From positions 186,001 to 250,000 of the forward strand of contig JASJFT010000047.1 of NCBI GenBank assembly GCA_030770425.1: a stretch of DNA of 64,000 bases. Direction: 5' to 3'. Each line of letters starts with the position of its first letter. The first letter of the stretch is position 1. This document shows positions 36,828-47,372 of the stretch, piece by piece. The notes beneath the pieces are model-generated. The model had not been told where the DNA came from. It made no database searches and saw nothing but the letters and a program-made list of their open reading frames with translations. The DNA is from Darksidea phi. Its lineage: Eukaryota > Ascomycota > Dothideomycetes > Pleosporales > Lentitheciaceae. The position numbers and the translations under genes were made by a program.

Positions 36828-37466
36828 ATGCAATGCTTCGCCATATTAATTCGGGCTTGCCATTCATGTCTATCATGCAGTAAATTCATCAGCTCAAGCG
36901 ATGAATCGTCACTTTTCGATGTTACCATCGCAAGCCATGACCGCGTTCGTCCTTCGGATGACGATGTATTCGACGCGCGAACTCATTCTAGGGGGCTCAA
37001 TCTCCTCGTCACTAACCCAGCCATCTTAATTTCTCTATCTTCTTCGGTGGGATCGGCAAGTGGTAGGATACTTGTCGTGGTAGCCTCTTCGCGTAAGCGG
37101 AGATGTGCAGTTGGTTCAAATCCAACTCTCATCTCATCCCTCGGGATTTATCCTACATATTCTCTGGAAGTAGAAGGCTCTTCGTGCAGATTGTTGGATG
37201 CCGATCGTATGATCAAATGCTTTCATCTTCTACTCTATAGGGGATCCGCCCGTCGGTTAAGATGTTGCGCCCGGCTGTATAAGGTAACGTATTCCTTCTA
37301 TTACTCCCTTTGCTGTTTCTATCGCCTCGGGGTCAACATGCCGGCGACCTCGGACGACCATCTCGTCTCAATCACACTGCACTCCAAACCCCAAAGCATC
37401 CTTTTCATTCCGCCGTCATTCCTTATCCGCTATCCTACTTTCCAACCCGCAAACATATACACATAA
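36828..37466 (+). CDS. 212-codon ORF, unknown
   Basis: An uninterrupted ATG-initiated frame of 212 codons, longer than expected by chance in this composition. The predicted protein is Ser- and hydrophobic-rich with Cys pairs (CHSCLSCSKF) and has no recognised domain or convincing signal peptide. It may be a relic or chance. Confidence 0.25.
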   Translation: MQCFAILIRACHSCLSCSKFISSSDESSLFDVTIASHDRVRPSDDDVFDARTHSRGLNLLVTNPAILISLSSSVGSASGRILVVVASSRKRRCAVGSNPTLISSLGIYPTYSLEVEGSSCRLLDADRMIKCFHLLLYRGSARRLRCCARLYKVTYSFYYSLCCFYRLGVNMPATSDDHLVSITLHSKPQSILFIPPSFLIRYPTFQPANIYT

Positions 37467-38381
37467 GCATCTCCACATCCACACGTGTCACCTGCGCATG
37501 GTCGTAGTAGCCACCCATCTCCTCAAGCCTCTTCGATGCTCGTCCGGCCTGGTGCTGTTCAAGAACTGTTCGAATGCTCTACGGGAGAAGGGTGTGCGAA
37601 CATCATGCTCGGGGCCGGCTTTCATGCCCGCAAACCCCTGACACAAACATTCCGTGGACAAACCCAGTACAAGCATTCCCCACACGAAAAATTGATGACC
37701 TGTTGTCTCCTAAGGGGAGCATCTGCAACCACATGCATGTTCATCACCCAAGAAACTTACCAATATTCCTACCCTCATTGTCGAAGCGAAGGCATGAGGC
37801 AATGGGTATCTCGGTGGCACACCTACTCCTTGTCGACGAAGCGAAGTCACAGGGCTATGGGAATGTCGTTTCTTGGGTTCGAAGACAAAATGTTGGAGGT
37901 CCGAAGTCGTGTAGTGTTGGCGAGATTGCTTTCTGCGCCTCTGGCGGTGATGAGGGCAGCTGAGTGGAGAGAGCAGTGTGTTGTGTGCGTGGCGAGGGGT
38001 TGTGGGCTATGTGGAGGAGGGTGGGGCTGGAGAGAAGTGGTTGCAAAGGGAATGGATAAGGTGAGGTTGGGATGGGAGCGGTTGAAAGTGGTCGCTGGGT
38101 GGGATACTCATTGACTTCCGTTGCACGTTCAGCATGTACCTCATCACTACGTGAGCCGGACATGAGCTGTTGGACATACAGTCGATTCTACGAGCGACGC
38201 ATACATGCACGAGATCCCTATGTCTATATTAATCAACATCAAAGCCACTTGCACACCACCATCTACGCCCAATAATCCTTCTCTCGATGCTAATGAATTC
38301 AAAGGCCGTGTTCGCAACCGCAGAATGCCCATCATCAGTGTTTTCGGCACCTTTCTGGCAGTTATTAGCCTTATCTTCTCT
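37467..38381. other. intergenic flank of the Snu114 fragment
   Basis: Contains only low-complexity frames (a pyrimidine/proline-rich minus frame at 37855-38163). I looked for palindromes like those beside the Prp8 fragment and found none. Confidence 0.45.
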
Positions 38382-38729
38382 GCCTTCAACGATATCCACC
38401 ACGAGAACGACGCCGTCAACAAGTCGCAATGATGCTGCTACCTCGTCCGCAAAGTTCACATGTCCCGGGGTGTCGATAAAATTGAATAGATGCGACTTCA
38501 GCGACGTGTTTTGAAGGACCAGCGTCATGGGAGCCGCCTTGATTGACAGACCGCGTTCGCGCTCCACCATATGCACGTCTGTGTATCGCAGCTGCTCCTC
38601 ACGCTTCTTCCCCCTCTTTGAGTCGAGTCGATCTTGGATGTCGTGTGTCTCCATAACAAGCATATCCATGAAGGCCGTCTTTCCATGATGCAAATGCCCC
38701 ACGATCGCAATATTCCGTATTTGCTCGGG
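38382..38729 (-). pseudogene. fragment of the U5 snRNP GTPase gene SNU114
   Basis: About 116 codons match Snu114 (human EFTUD2), the EF-2-like GTPase of U5 snRNP. The match starts at PEQIRNIAIVGH and includes the P-loop GHLHHGKTAFMDMLV, RYTDVHMVERERGLSIK with the effector region, and G3 FIDTPGHVNFADEVA, ending at VVLVVDIVEG. Snu114 normally has about 980 residues; here the acidic N-terminus, the G4/G5 motifs and domains II-V are missing, so it cannot be a working GTPase. HLHHGKT and the ERERGLSIK segment distinguish it from EF-2. There is no stop inside the fragment. It starts 32 nt after the stop codon of the same-strand orphan gene at 38762-39226. Confidence 0.9.
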
Positions 38730-38761
38730 GTGCCACAGGCCTGTTCCCCCTCCTCCTTCTC

Positions 38762-39226
38762 CTAATGCCCAACAGAAGCAATGAGCCGTACTTCGTCGAA
38801 GTAGCGCTGCGCGCATCTGATCAAGAAGAACATCTCGTTGAAGATCTGGTCATTGTTACACTCCAGGTCATGATCGTACCACTCTTTGATGAGCGTCATG
38901 CCTATCCAGAGTGATGGCTGGTGATCCTCGGGTTCCTCGTCGAACCTGTCCATGAAGCGTAGAAACACGCTGGTGTCCGCCGCAGCCATGTTCGGCGTCC
39001 ACGTCCTGTTGCCATGCACCCACGCGTGGGCCTCCAGCCGGTCGAGGATGGTGAAGAAGTCGGCGGCGGCCGGGTCGTCGGTCTTAAGTTCTCTCTCGTA
39101 GCGTGCCAAAAGCGTCTCGGCGATTTGTAAATTGTTGGCGCCAGAGCCGAGGACGCCCATGAGGTTGCTGAAGTACGGGGCTACCTGAGCCGCTTTGGTG
39201 TTGAGGACTTCGGCCATCGTCGACAT
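38762..39226 (-). CDS. orphan gene for a 154-residue helical protein
   Basis: Single exon from ATG 39226 (context AAACATGTCG) to TAG 38762-38764. Not recognised. The protein is predicted to be helical and acidic, with several Trp and aromatic residues (LWIGMTLIKEWYDHDLECNN; FLIRCAQRYFDEVRL), no signal peptide and no membrane segment. Codons are G/C-ending. Its stop codon is followed within 32 nt by the Snu114 fragment in the same orientation, so transcripts may carry that fragment in the 3' untranslated region, or the original C-terminus was replaced. Confidence 0.6.
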   Translation of the reverse strand: MSTMAEVLNTKAAQVAPYFSNLMGVLGSGANNLQIAETLLARYERELKTDDPAAADFFTILDRLEAHAWVHGNRTWTPNMAAADTSVFLRFMDRFDEEPEDHQPSLWIGMTLIKEWYDHDLECNNDQIFNEMFFLIRCAQRYFDEVRLIASVGH

Positions 39227-41069
39227 GTTTGCTGGTGGTGGTTGTTGTGATTGCGGGGTAGTTGGCCGTGGGGTTGAGTTGGAGTGGGTATGAGGTTCTG
39301 GAGAGTAGCTAACTCAATGAGCAGGCCTTTGTAGACGCTGCGGACGCTAACGAAACTATTGTACCCTGAAGGTCTATTGTGCTACCGTAGTTGCAGGCTC
39401 TTGCCTAGCGTAGCGTCAGACCCCTCATGGTGAAGTGGGGGAGGAAGAGTGCCTATTGAAAGGTAAATAAACGATTGGGGTTCAATGACGACAACAGGCC
39501 CGCAAAAATAATAGTAATATCACCGCCATTGTTGCCTCGAGTCAGCTTCGAACCCTTGCTGAAACCAATTTTTTTCCAGAACTCTCGTATCAATAGAGAA
39601 AAAAAAAACTTTGTATGGGGGAAACGGCGCGTCCGTAGAAAACCCCAACCTGTACGCAGTTAGTAACTGGTCTGAGACGTTGAAAGCATCGCAAACTAAA
39701 CGCCCAGATCTGCCAGTGCCCTAACTACTAGACTATCTAAACAGCGCAGAATAGGATGCCATTACTGTTATAATAGCCTTCAATTATCAAAATATATATA
39801 CTAAAGGAAAGATTAATTTTCAAAAGAGTGTGAGCTTCACTGGCGACTCAAAGGGAGAGGAAATTGCATTGTGGGGGCGGCTGGGCACTTCACTGTCAAG
39901 GCACTGTTGGGGGGGAACAATTTGGATGCATCGGCGGTTAGAACGTGCCAGAGCTCTTGCAGGCAAAACATCACTTTCCCGAATACTTATGGAACATCGT
40001 TCGACAGAGTTGCATGGGCTATGAACGATCGGCCTTGAGAGACCAACAAGTCTTCTCTAGCTGGGGTTCTCTCCATCTCTATGGCCTGTCTACTATAGTA
40101 CATCTCAATGTACTCCTCAACAGTAACAAGCCTCAGTTTCAATTCTGCCACGGTCACTACGCTTAGTGTCATATGCAATCTCTCCTCGAACAGCACTCGC
40201 ACCACCCAAACCCAGCCTCGAACGCACACTACATTCGATACAAGCAACAACGACGCCAGTACCATCGAGACTCTCAACATAAAAGACCCTCTCTGCATTC
40301 ATGGCGCTTTCTCAAAGCAGTCCGCGCTGCTCGACATTCGGTTGACTTTGCGGAGAGCGCTCGGAAGCCCACGCCACGCTCCGCCCGCCAGCACACACGC
40401 ATCACCGCACCCACAGTACCATGACAAGGCGCCTAGACAAGACCGCCTCACACCCGTCTCTCCCTTAAGATTGCTGCCATGAGCTTCAGCCTTACACAGC
40501 CTTGTTTGCATACTGACTAACCCAGGAAGCACGCCCGTCACGCCCTCTCCGCTACGCTCCCGGAGGCCACATATCACGGATCACACGAACATACCAACCG
40601 CCCAGGTTACCACACCCGCTTTCGGCGCCTCTGAGCTTTCGGAATATTGTTGAGTCAGTGCAAGGAAAACTTGGTTTTGAATATCGAGAGATTTGGACAC
40701 AGGCAGGCTGAGATGTGGGTGTTGACGCAAAACGGCCAGCGAGCACTATCCGTGGACGCAATCTCTCCAGGATTTCAATTGGCGGGATGCTTGAGAGGTT
40801 CAATCTCGCATCAAACACACATGAAACCTGTTCCAAAGGTGCCTACCATTTGTAGCTCGAATTACACATCTTCAACATTGGTTCTTCCTCGTCGCATGCA
40901 TATTTCCTCTAAAGACTAGTCCCGATACAAATGATGCCTCACCCAGTATCATCAATAAGCTACCAAAACTGTAGCTCAAGCGGAGTTTCAAGTCTGGCTG
41001 AAAGATGAGGCGTACTTTTAAGTGAAGTAGGATTGTACTGACTGCTCTGCTGCAACTTTCATGTAAAAG
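39227..41069. other. intergenic region with unresolved + strand frames
   Basis: Frames at 40108-40482 and 40647-40919 (+) have some coding character (RFGHRQAEMWVLTQNGQRAL), and a CTGACTAACCCAG acceptor-like site occurs at 40515-40527. They may be upstream exons of the spliced ORF at 41070-41501, but I could not join them. Confidence 0.35.
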
Positions 41070-41501
41070 ACGGGGCGCCACTGCCCGAGATTGATTCCAT
41101 ATCCCAAAGCTTCCTCCACACTAACATGGCACACCAAAGCGGTATGTAGGATCTATTGAATCGGTCTTCAATCGGCTGCGTCCGTGATTATACCCCGTAA
41201 TTCACTAACCTGTGCCGTGATAATTATATATTTAGACCATAAGCGTGTCTGAGAACATGGGATTCTCCTTCAGAAACGACAACCTCCCCACCTGCATGGC
41301 CAATTTGGCATACCTCGACGGCGCCGTAAGTGATCTGACCGCACAATTTGAAGAAATGAAGATTAACCCGTGAAACAGCTCTACATGATGGACTTCCAGC
41401 ACGCCTGCTGGTCGACACGGCCGCGCCAGCAAACAATCCCGCTTTCTAATTCGCCTTCCGCAACCGCTTTTTCGCGTATATCATGCGCAGGGTCTTCGTG
41501 A
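41070..41501 (+). CDS. three-exon ORF of an unknown gene, 5' end unresolved
   Basis: Exons 41070-41141, 41236-41325 and 41379-41501 are all phase 0. Introns are consensus: 41142-41235 (GTATGT, CACTAAC, TTTAG) and 41326-41378 (GTAAGT, ACAG). The spliced peptide of 94 residues includes PYPKASSTLTWHTKATISVS, MGFSFRNDNLPTCMANLAYL and MMDFQHACW. The agreement of frame and splice sites across two introns makes a real gene likely, but no family is recognised. A minimal product could start at the ATG 41257. The 5' exon begins after an AAAAG acceptor-like site. Confidence 0.45.
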
Positions 41502-42559
41502 CCTGGCGGATTTCGTATTTGGTGGTGCAAATCTGTGTGGGTATGCTGCTCAGTCTCTCAATTCGGCTTCCACCGCCGTTTCGCCATTTGAGTAGTATGT
41601 TAACCATTACAAGCAACGACGGCGTTCCCTGGCGGTTGCCGCTACGAAGCGGGCAACTAGGTGCTGGGCGTGGGATCTGTGGTTGAGAAACTTTCGGCCG
41701 GCTCTGCGGGCGTGCAGGGCGGCTATTCATAGACCGTTAGAATACGATGCCATCAAAAGCAATACATGTTTTCAATTGTGATGTTGCTGTATCCCTTTCG
41801 CATATGATGGCCACAGGCAAGCAGAATTATTGTATCCAAAAAGACTTGTTATTTTTCCCTCAGCAACACCTCACAGCATGAACGAAAGCCCGCGCCGTTC
41901 TCGTTATGCCTTAAGGCCTTTTCTTTGCGCGCTTGTCCAAGTTTCCGACAATCACTTTAACTCCGTTGATATCAAGTCTTTCTTTATTTATTACTTTTAT
42001 ACACCCCTTAGACCGCAAGAACTCGTTCTTTGCCTACTTCCGGTGATTTATCCCGCAGTTCGCTGCTGCTAATAGACCGTAACACCTATTCCTCGCTGCG
42101 GCTAATAGCCGACATTCGTGATGATAGGCCGTAGATGCCGTCACGCTTCGGAGACTTGACAGCTCAACGCCATGCCGTGCCTTTCCATCCTTCACTACTC
42201 CGTAGTGCTCACCATGTGTATCTGTTTCTCGCGTGGTCGGTGGGTATCGCTCGTTCGGAAGATCTGCGGTTCGGGGAGAGGTCTGACTATTGCACGTCGC
42301 TCCAAAGGAAACCTGCTAATGGTTATTTGCTCACAAAATAAGACTACTGGATACTTACTGAGCATATGAGTCCAGCTTAGCTTCACCCGGTGGCTACTAA
42401 ACCCCAACGGTGCGTTGAACCGTGAACTGTGTTGGGGGCTCGATTTTGCTGAAGAGCAGGGACGAGGCCCGAAGGCGAGAACCCGAGAGGCGACAGAGAG
42501 CAGAACCTGGGCGAAGACGAAGTTGAGGCGGTAACGGGGTTGGCGACGAGGAGGTCAGT
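41502..42559. other. intergenic region, nothing firm
   Basis: A basic + strand frame (KQRRRSLAVAATKRATRCW, about 41610-41760) has some coding character but no splice support. The rest is unremarkable. Confidence 0.4.
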
Positions 42560-43247
42560 CTACGTAGTAGACCTTTCCAAAGACATCTTGAGCCGGTGCT
42601 CCTGTTGCTGCGATCCGAGTGCGGCGAAGCGCAAGTTCCTGTAGACACGAGAGTCCTCGTATCTCGCCCACGGGCTGAGCAGTGACCAAAGCGGTCCGAA
42701 TTGGACGCCAGTCGGATCGAAGGCGTACTGCTTGCCTGTCACCAAAGTGACACGGAAAGCGCAATGCCCCCAGCGATAGTACGGATAAGTGTCGTACTGC
42801 ACCTCTTCCACGTGGCTCACTTCCGGTACTAAGTGCTGTCAGCATCCTGCCATGGCGCAAGGAACGGTCAAATTACTTACGGCTCTCGATTCGGTCCCGA
42901 ACAGCTTCCCATAGATTAATGAGGCCCCGGGCGCACTGAAGATGCATCCCAGTGACCATCTCCCACCACCAGCCTGCGGACCCATGAACACACCCTGGGG
43001 GAGGCAAGGGGGCCATCGGGTGGAGGACGGGGTTCTGGCGGCACTGCTCCCACCACTCATCTTGGATCTTGGCACATATGTGACCAAGCCTAGCCTCGAA
43101 CGAGAGCTTGTGAGAATGGCGAGGGCAGTACCTCCCTTTGCGACTGGAGTTGGAGGTCCACACTCGACCGCAGATGCGGCAGCGGGCGCGGGAATGGCGA
43201 CGGCAAGCCTCACTGATATCGAGGGCATTGTATCGTCGGAGGGACAT
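42560..43247 (-). CDS. unknown 211-residue protein with a CCCH-type metal-binding pattern
   Basis: Exons 43247-42881 and 42828-42560 flank a 52-nt intron (GTAAGT ... TTAG), phase 1. Residues C23, C26, C41 and H44 (CRICGRVW ... RYCPRH) form a plausible zinc site. The second exon contains YYRWGHCAFRVTLVTGKQYA followed by FDPTGVQFGP, a pattern I associate with small fungal domains of unknown function; the H/C and D resemble a cysteine-protease-like arrangement, but this is speculation. The ATG at 43247 is the first good start. There is no membrane segment. Neighbouring sequence gives no hint of role. Confidence 0.6.
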
Positions 43248-43670
43248 TGTTGTTGGCTGTTGAAGAGAAGATGTTGTGGGTAGACAAAGTTCAGAGGCTT
43301 CGTCAGCGGTGATGTGTTGCTGGCACTCGGTCAATCCTGAAGCTCACTTTCTACGCACCACCCATATGTGCCCCGCCAAGGCTACACTGCGGAGCAACCA
43401 CGATATTGATAACAGTATCAGCGCACAAATAGAATTTTTACGCGAGGAAGGAGCAAAATTGCAAGCTCAGGTGGGCGGGAGATCTTTTCAGATCTTCTGT
43501 GGGTCTCTCTGCTACATGGCTACGACGCCCTGACGATAATCTCTTCCTCAAGTCCTACCGCAAGGGCAAGGATCTCAATGAAAAGAACGAGCTGGCTGCA
43601 ATGAATCCCACTGCAGGCCTGAGCTATAGGCAGACCGCTGCCACACACGCGCGGTGTGCTCAGGACAGCT

Positions 43671-44440
43671 CAAACCCTACCGAGGGCGCTTTGTGCTGAA
43701 CGATTTGAAATTGAAAAACCTGCGAATATCGTCACTAAGGCTGCTTCTCAAGGAATGTAACGGACGTGAGGGGAAGTACATGACCTTTCAGACAGTGCAT
43801 GTGTGGTCAGTAGCTGCCTTCTGCAGCTTCAAGATTGAAAACTGTCATCATGGATGGATATGGTGTTGTGTGTGTAGTTGGATTGGGGAGACTTAGCTTG
43901 TTGAACAAGAGTGGCGAAGGGTCAAACCCTATCGAGGGCGCTTTTGCCGAAAGATTTGAAGTTAAGGAACCTAGAATATCGTCACCAAGACTGCTTCTCA
44001 AGGAATGTAACGGACGTGAGGGGAAGTACACGACCTTTCAGACAGTGCATGCGTGATCAGTAGCTGCCTTCTGCAGCTTCAAAGTTGAAAACTGTCATCA
44101 TGGATCGTGATGGATATGGTGTTGTGTGTGCATTTGGATTGGGGAGACTTAGCTTGTTGAACCAGAGTGGCGAAGGGTCAAAACCCATCGAGGGCGCTTT
44201 TGCCGAAAGATTTGAAGTTAAGGAACCTAGAATATCGTTACCAAAGCTGCTTCTCAAGAGCGTAACGGACGAGAGGGGAGTGCATGGCTTTCAGACAGGG
44301 CTGGTTTGGATCAATAGCTGTCTCCTACAGCTTCAGTTTGGAAAACTACAATGGAGTTCATCATGGATGGTGATAGGAATTGTGCTTTGTGGGCAATGGG
44401 GTTGGGGAGACTTAGCTTGTTGAGCCAGAGTGGCGAAGGG
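43671..44440. repeat. tandem array, three units of ~252-257 bp
   Basis: Units start at 43671, 43923 and 44179, aligned on CAAACCCTA[T/C]CGAGGGC. Unit 3 carries a few inserted bases near 44108 and is more diverged at its end. Both strands are largely open in each unit; the minus frame reads GFDPSPL[LW]FNKLSLPNP and the plus frame LLLKECNGREGKY, so coding is not certain. Confidence 0.85.
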
Positions 44441-46809
44441 CGTAGGCAGCATGGAGGAAATTGAGGGCGAGAGGCTCTATTTATATGCCGGTGGGGGAGT
44501 GCTGGATCACATGAGTTTAGTCAAACTAGTTAGTCAGCGCGACGGTGGAGCCTAGTGGGTGAAGGCGAGAGTGAAGGATCTGACGTTTCGGTTGCCTTGC
44601 GTCAGTGTTATTGTTATGAGGTCAGTTTACTCAGGCAGACTCAAAACGGGTCCGAAATCTTTGTGATACGGTATGCAGTTTCGAGGCTATGCTAGCATCC
44701 ACAAAATCCTTATATGGTATGAAAACGAAAACAGTTTCTGAATTGACCTCTGCACTCTATGGCGCTCTTCTTGACTCCCTCCTTTAATCCATACTTTGAT
44801 CATCCTACTAAGCTCTCTTCCATAACATACCCCTCGTTCGCTCCCCTACCGAACCAAATGACTTTGACCCCGTTCTTCATATTGATTGTCACTATTATTG
44901 TATAGGTGAGGAGAGAATAGTAGGAAATGAAGAAAATGGACGCGAAGGCGTGCTGTTCGCCGTTGTCGTTAGCTCATCATGGCTGCTCGCGACTAATAGA
45001 GAATTCGGAGGTTTGGGGGCGAGCAATCTTCGAGGGTTACTGTCCCACACGCGTGGGTGTGTATCGTTTGAGCCGCCGTTTTACGAAAATAACGTCGGTG
45101 GATAGAGTTTTGGAATCAAACGCGGTAGAGTGGACGAAGGAGAATTAGCACCAGGTGATGAATTATAATTGGTGAGCCGCAACACTACGCCGAACTCCCA
45201 TTATGCTACAGCACCCTCAGAATTACTGGGACTGCGTTGAGGTTGGACCCCGCATTACTATTAGGGCTTAGGCATATGACGCCCCGGTCATCCACTAGCA
45301 CTCATTGAAAGCCTTCCCTAGGAAATAGCTCGAGGATCTCGAAGCTATCTTGCTAATAACCCCCGCTCGGTGTACGGAAATCGCATTTTATAACCACCCG
45401 TACTCTCTCCTTGTAGTTGCTCAGCTCCTGAAGCAACGGCCGGTGAGCGCCGAACTAGGCTTCTATAGGATCGAGGGCCCGGGTATTCCCACTCTCCAAG
45501 GGGATGACAAACATGCCCTTTTTTGAAGTTGTAGCGGCGCTTTGTGAAGAAATCGACTTCGTGACCGACTCGATAATAACCTGGGTACTGTTTAACACAG
45601 TTAGCTCTTTGGGTTATAAGACTTGGTCTAAGAAAAACTTACCCAAAAACTGGTAATCTTAATGCTAAAATAAATGATTCTAGAGCGTGACGCATCTACT
45701 TCTGATTATCAGGGCGTCCAGTACTCGCTTCCTGACGCCAACGTGACTGTAGTGGTACTGCGGCGTGTTCCTATGTACTATTTGTAGCATGGACCTCCAA
45801 AAGCCGTTTATAATGCCGAATTGAGGGCGCACTAAATGTATCTCCTCGCTGTCGACATGGTGTTTATGGGCGGGACATCGGCCCGCGTGCTTGTTTTGCG
45901 AGATAAAGGATGAGATCAGCTCGGATGCGATTGATGCTGCCTTAAACCGATTCTCCAAGGATCTACCGTAATCTACGCCATTATTTCGTATCGCGCACTT
46001 GATCTGCTTAATATACCATGCGCCCTTTCTCGCCGTAGGCTAAGGCGAGGAACCTACCGTATGATGGTAGAGCATAAGCCCGAACGAGGGTGCAATGTCC
46101 TGTTCCTTCGCTTCCTCGACGATGGTATGATAGGATGGCTCGAGAGCGTAGAGGCGATTTGTTCTGTATGCATTCGAAAACGTCGGCCCGTCCTGAGGTT
46201 CGAGGTGTCGTCGGTCCGTTGACCAGCGCAAATCTCTGCCAAAGGGTTGTTCAGTTCTGCGTTCACGATCGCGTCGACCGGGAGAAGACTTTAGATAGAT
46301 ATGGGTCTTTCAAGAGGATTCAGACAGCTAGAGACCCCGTCTAATCAATTGTACTGCTCTGTTCGAAAACCACTCGGTGGTAGCGTCGTTGCCGCTGCTT
46401 GTTTTGCGCCGTGGGCTTTGCCCCCCACATGTGTATTTGTCTGCTAACCAATCATTGGCACTTCCTTGATTCTGCTAATCTTGTATCTGCATCAAGGTTG
46501 CGGAGGAAACTTACAGTTATGAAGATTGTGCTGGCGTTCGTGCTCTTTATGGGGGATATATAGGCTTTGCGCGATGGCGAAGAGGCACAGGGAAGTCTAA
46601 AAGGTGGTAGACTTAAAGAGATGAAGATGAGGCGAACGACATCACCAATTCATGCAAGGAGGGGCCTCGAATCGGTGCCAAGACCGCTCCGCGTGAAAGG
46701 ACACACTGCTTATCCACCTTTCCTTCAGCCATCCGAATATGTTAACTCTGAACAGACTCGAATAAAACGTCATTTAAGCGCTCAGTAGGGTGCAGAAAAG
46801 CTATCCTCA
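44441..46809. other. gene-poor, partly AT-rich stretch
   Basis: Short frames only. A + strand piece near 45350-45500 is coding-like (VVAQLLKQRPVSAELGFYRI) but isolated. No RNA gene or mobile-element motif recognised. Confidence 0.4.
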
Positions 46810-47372
46810 TTACCCCATTTTTTCGGGCGGATGACTAGCGCTACAGCGGCCGCTTTCGCCGCCAACAGCACCTCCGTGGTATGAGTGCAACCTATATGGA
46901 GGTGATAAGATACCCAATTGACGTCGCACTCCAGATGATGTGGAAGACTTGGAGCAATTCCAAGGATGCACTGACCGAAGTGAGCAAAGACCGACAGCAT
47001 CACAACCCCTACCACGACCGGCAACCTCCCCGATTAGCAATTTCCTTAGGCGAAGAAATCTGGCCCCATCTTCTCTAATACAAAGCATCCTCGAGCGGTA
47101 AAATCGTGGTCTCCAGGAGAGCGAGCTGAAGGTGTCTGACAGGCGTCCTACTCTTGACGAAGTAAAGATCCGTAGTTGCCCGTCCACGTACTGACCGAGT
47201 TGAGCAGACACCCACTGCTCTCGCACTCGGAAAGAAGCATCCCTTCCATCAGCCCACGCCCGATGCGCCCGATTAGAATTCGCCCAATATACATCTGCAT
47301 GAGAGTGTACATAACAGAGAAGAGAGTCGTTATTGACTAGCTGTCTTACGATAATAAGAACTCGGCGGTGTT
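46810..47372 (-). CDS. possible exon of an unknown gene
   Basis: An open frame of about 185 codons begins after a pyrimidine-rich acceptor-like site (TTTTTGCCAG, read on the minus strand) and has no early ATG. The first half looks coding (VYWANSNRAHRAWADGRDAS; REQWVSAQLGQYVDGQLRIF). The second half may include an unspliced intron. No family recognised. Confidence 0.3.

Noticed and set aside
37044..37132. Possible tRNA (GTTGG-TTCAAAT-CCAAC T-arm and a G:U-rich acceptor pairing GGTGGGA/TCTCATC)
   Set aside because: The D-loop is too long and I found no anticodon stem; the T-arm alone is not enough.
38382..38816. Intact elongation-factor GTPase gene
   Set aside because: Only the first ~115 residues of the G domain are present; G4/G5 and later domains are missing and the sequence diverges after VVDIVEG.
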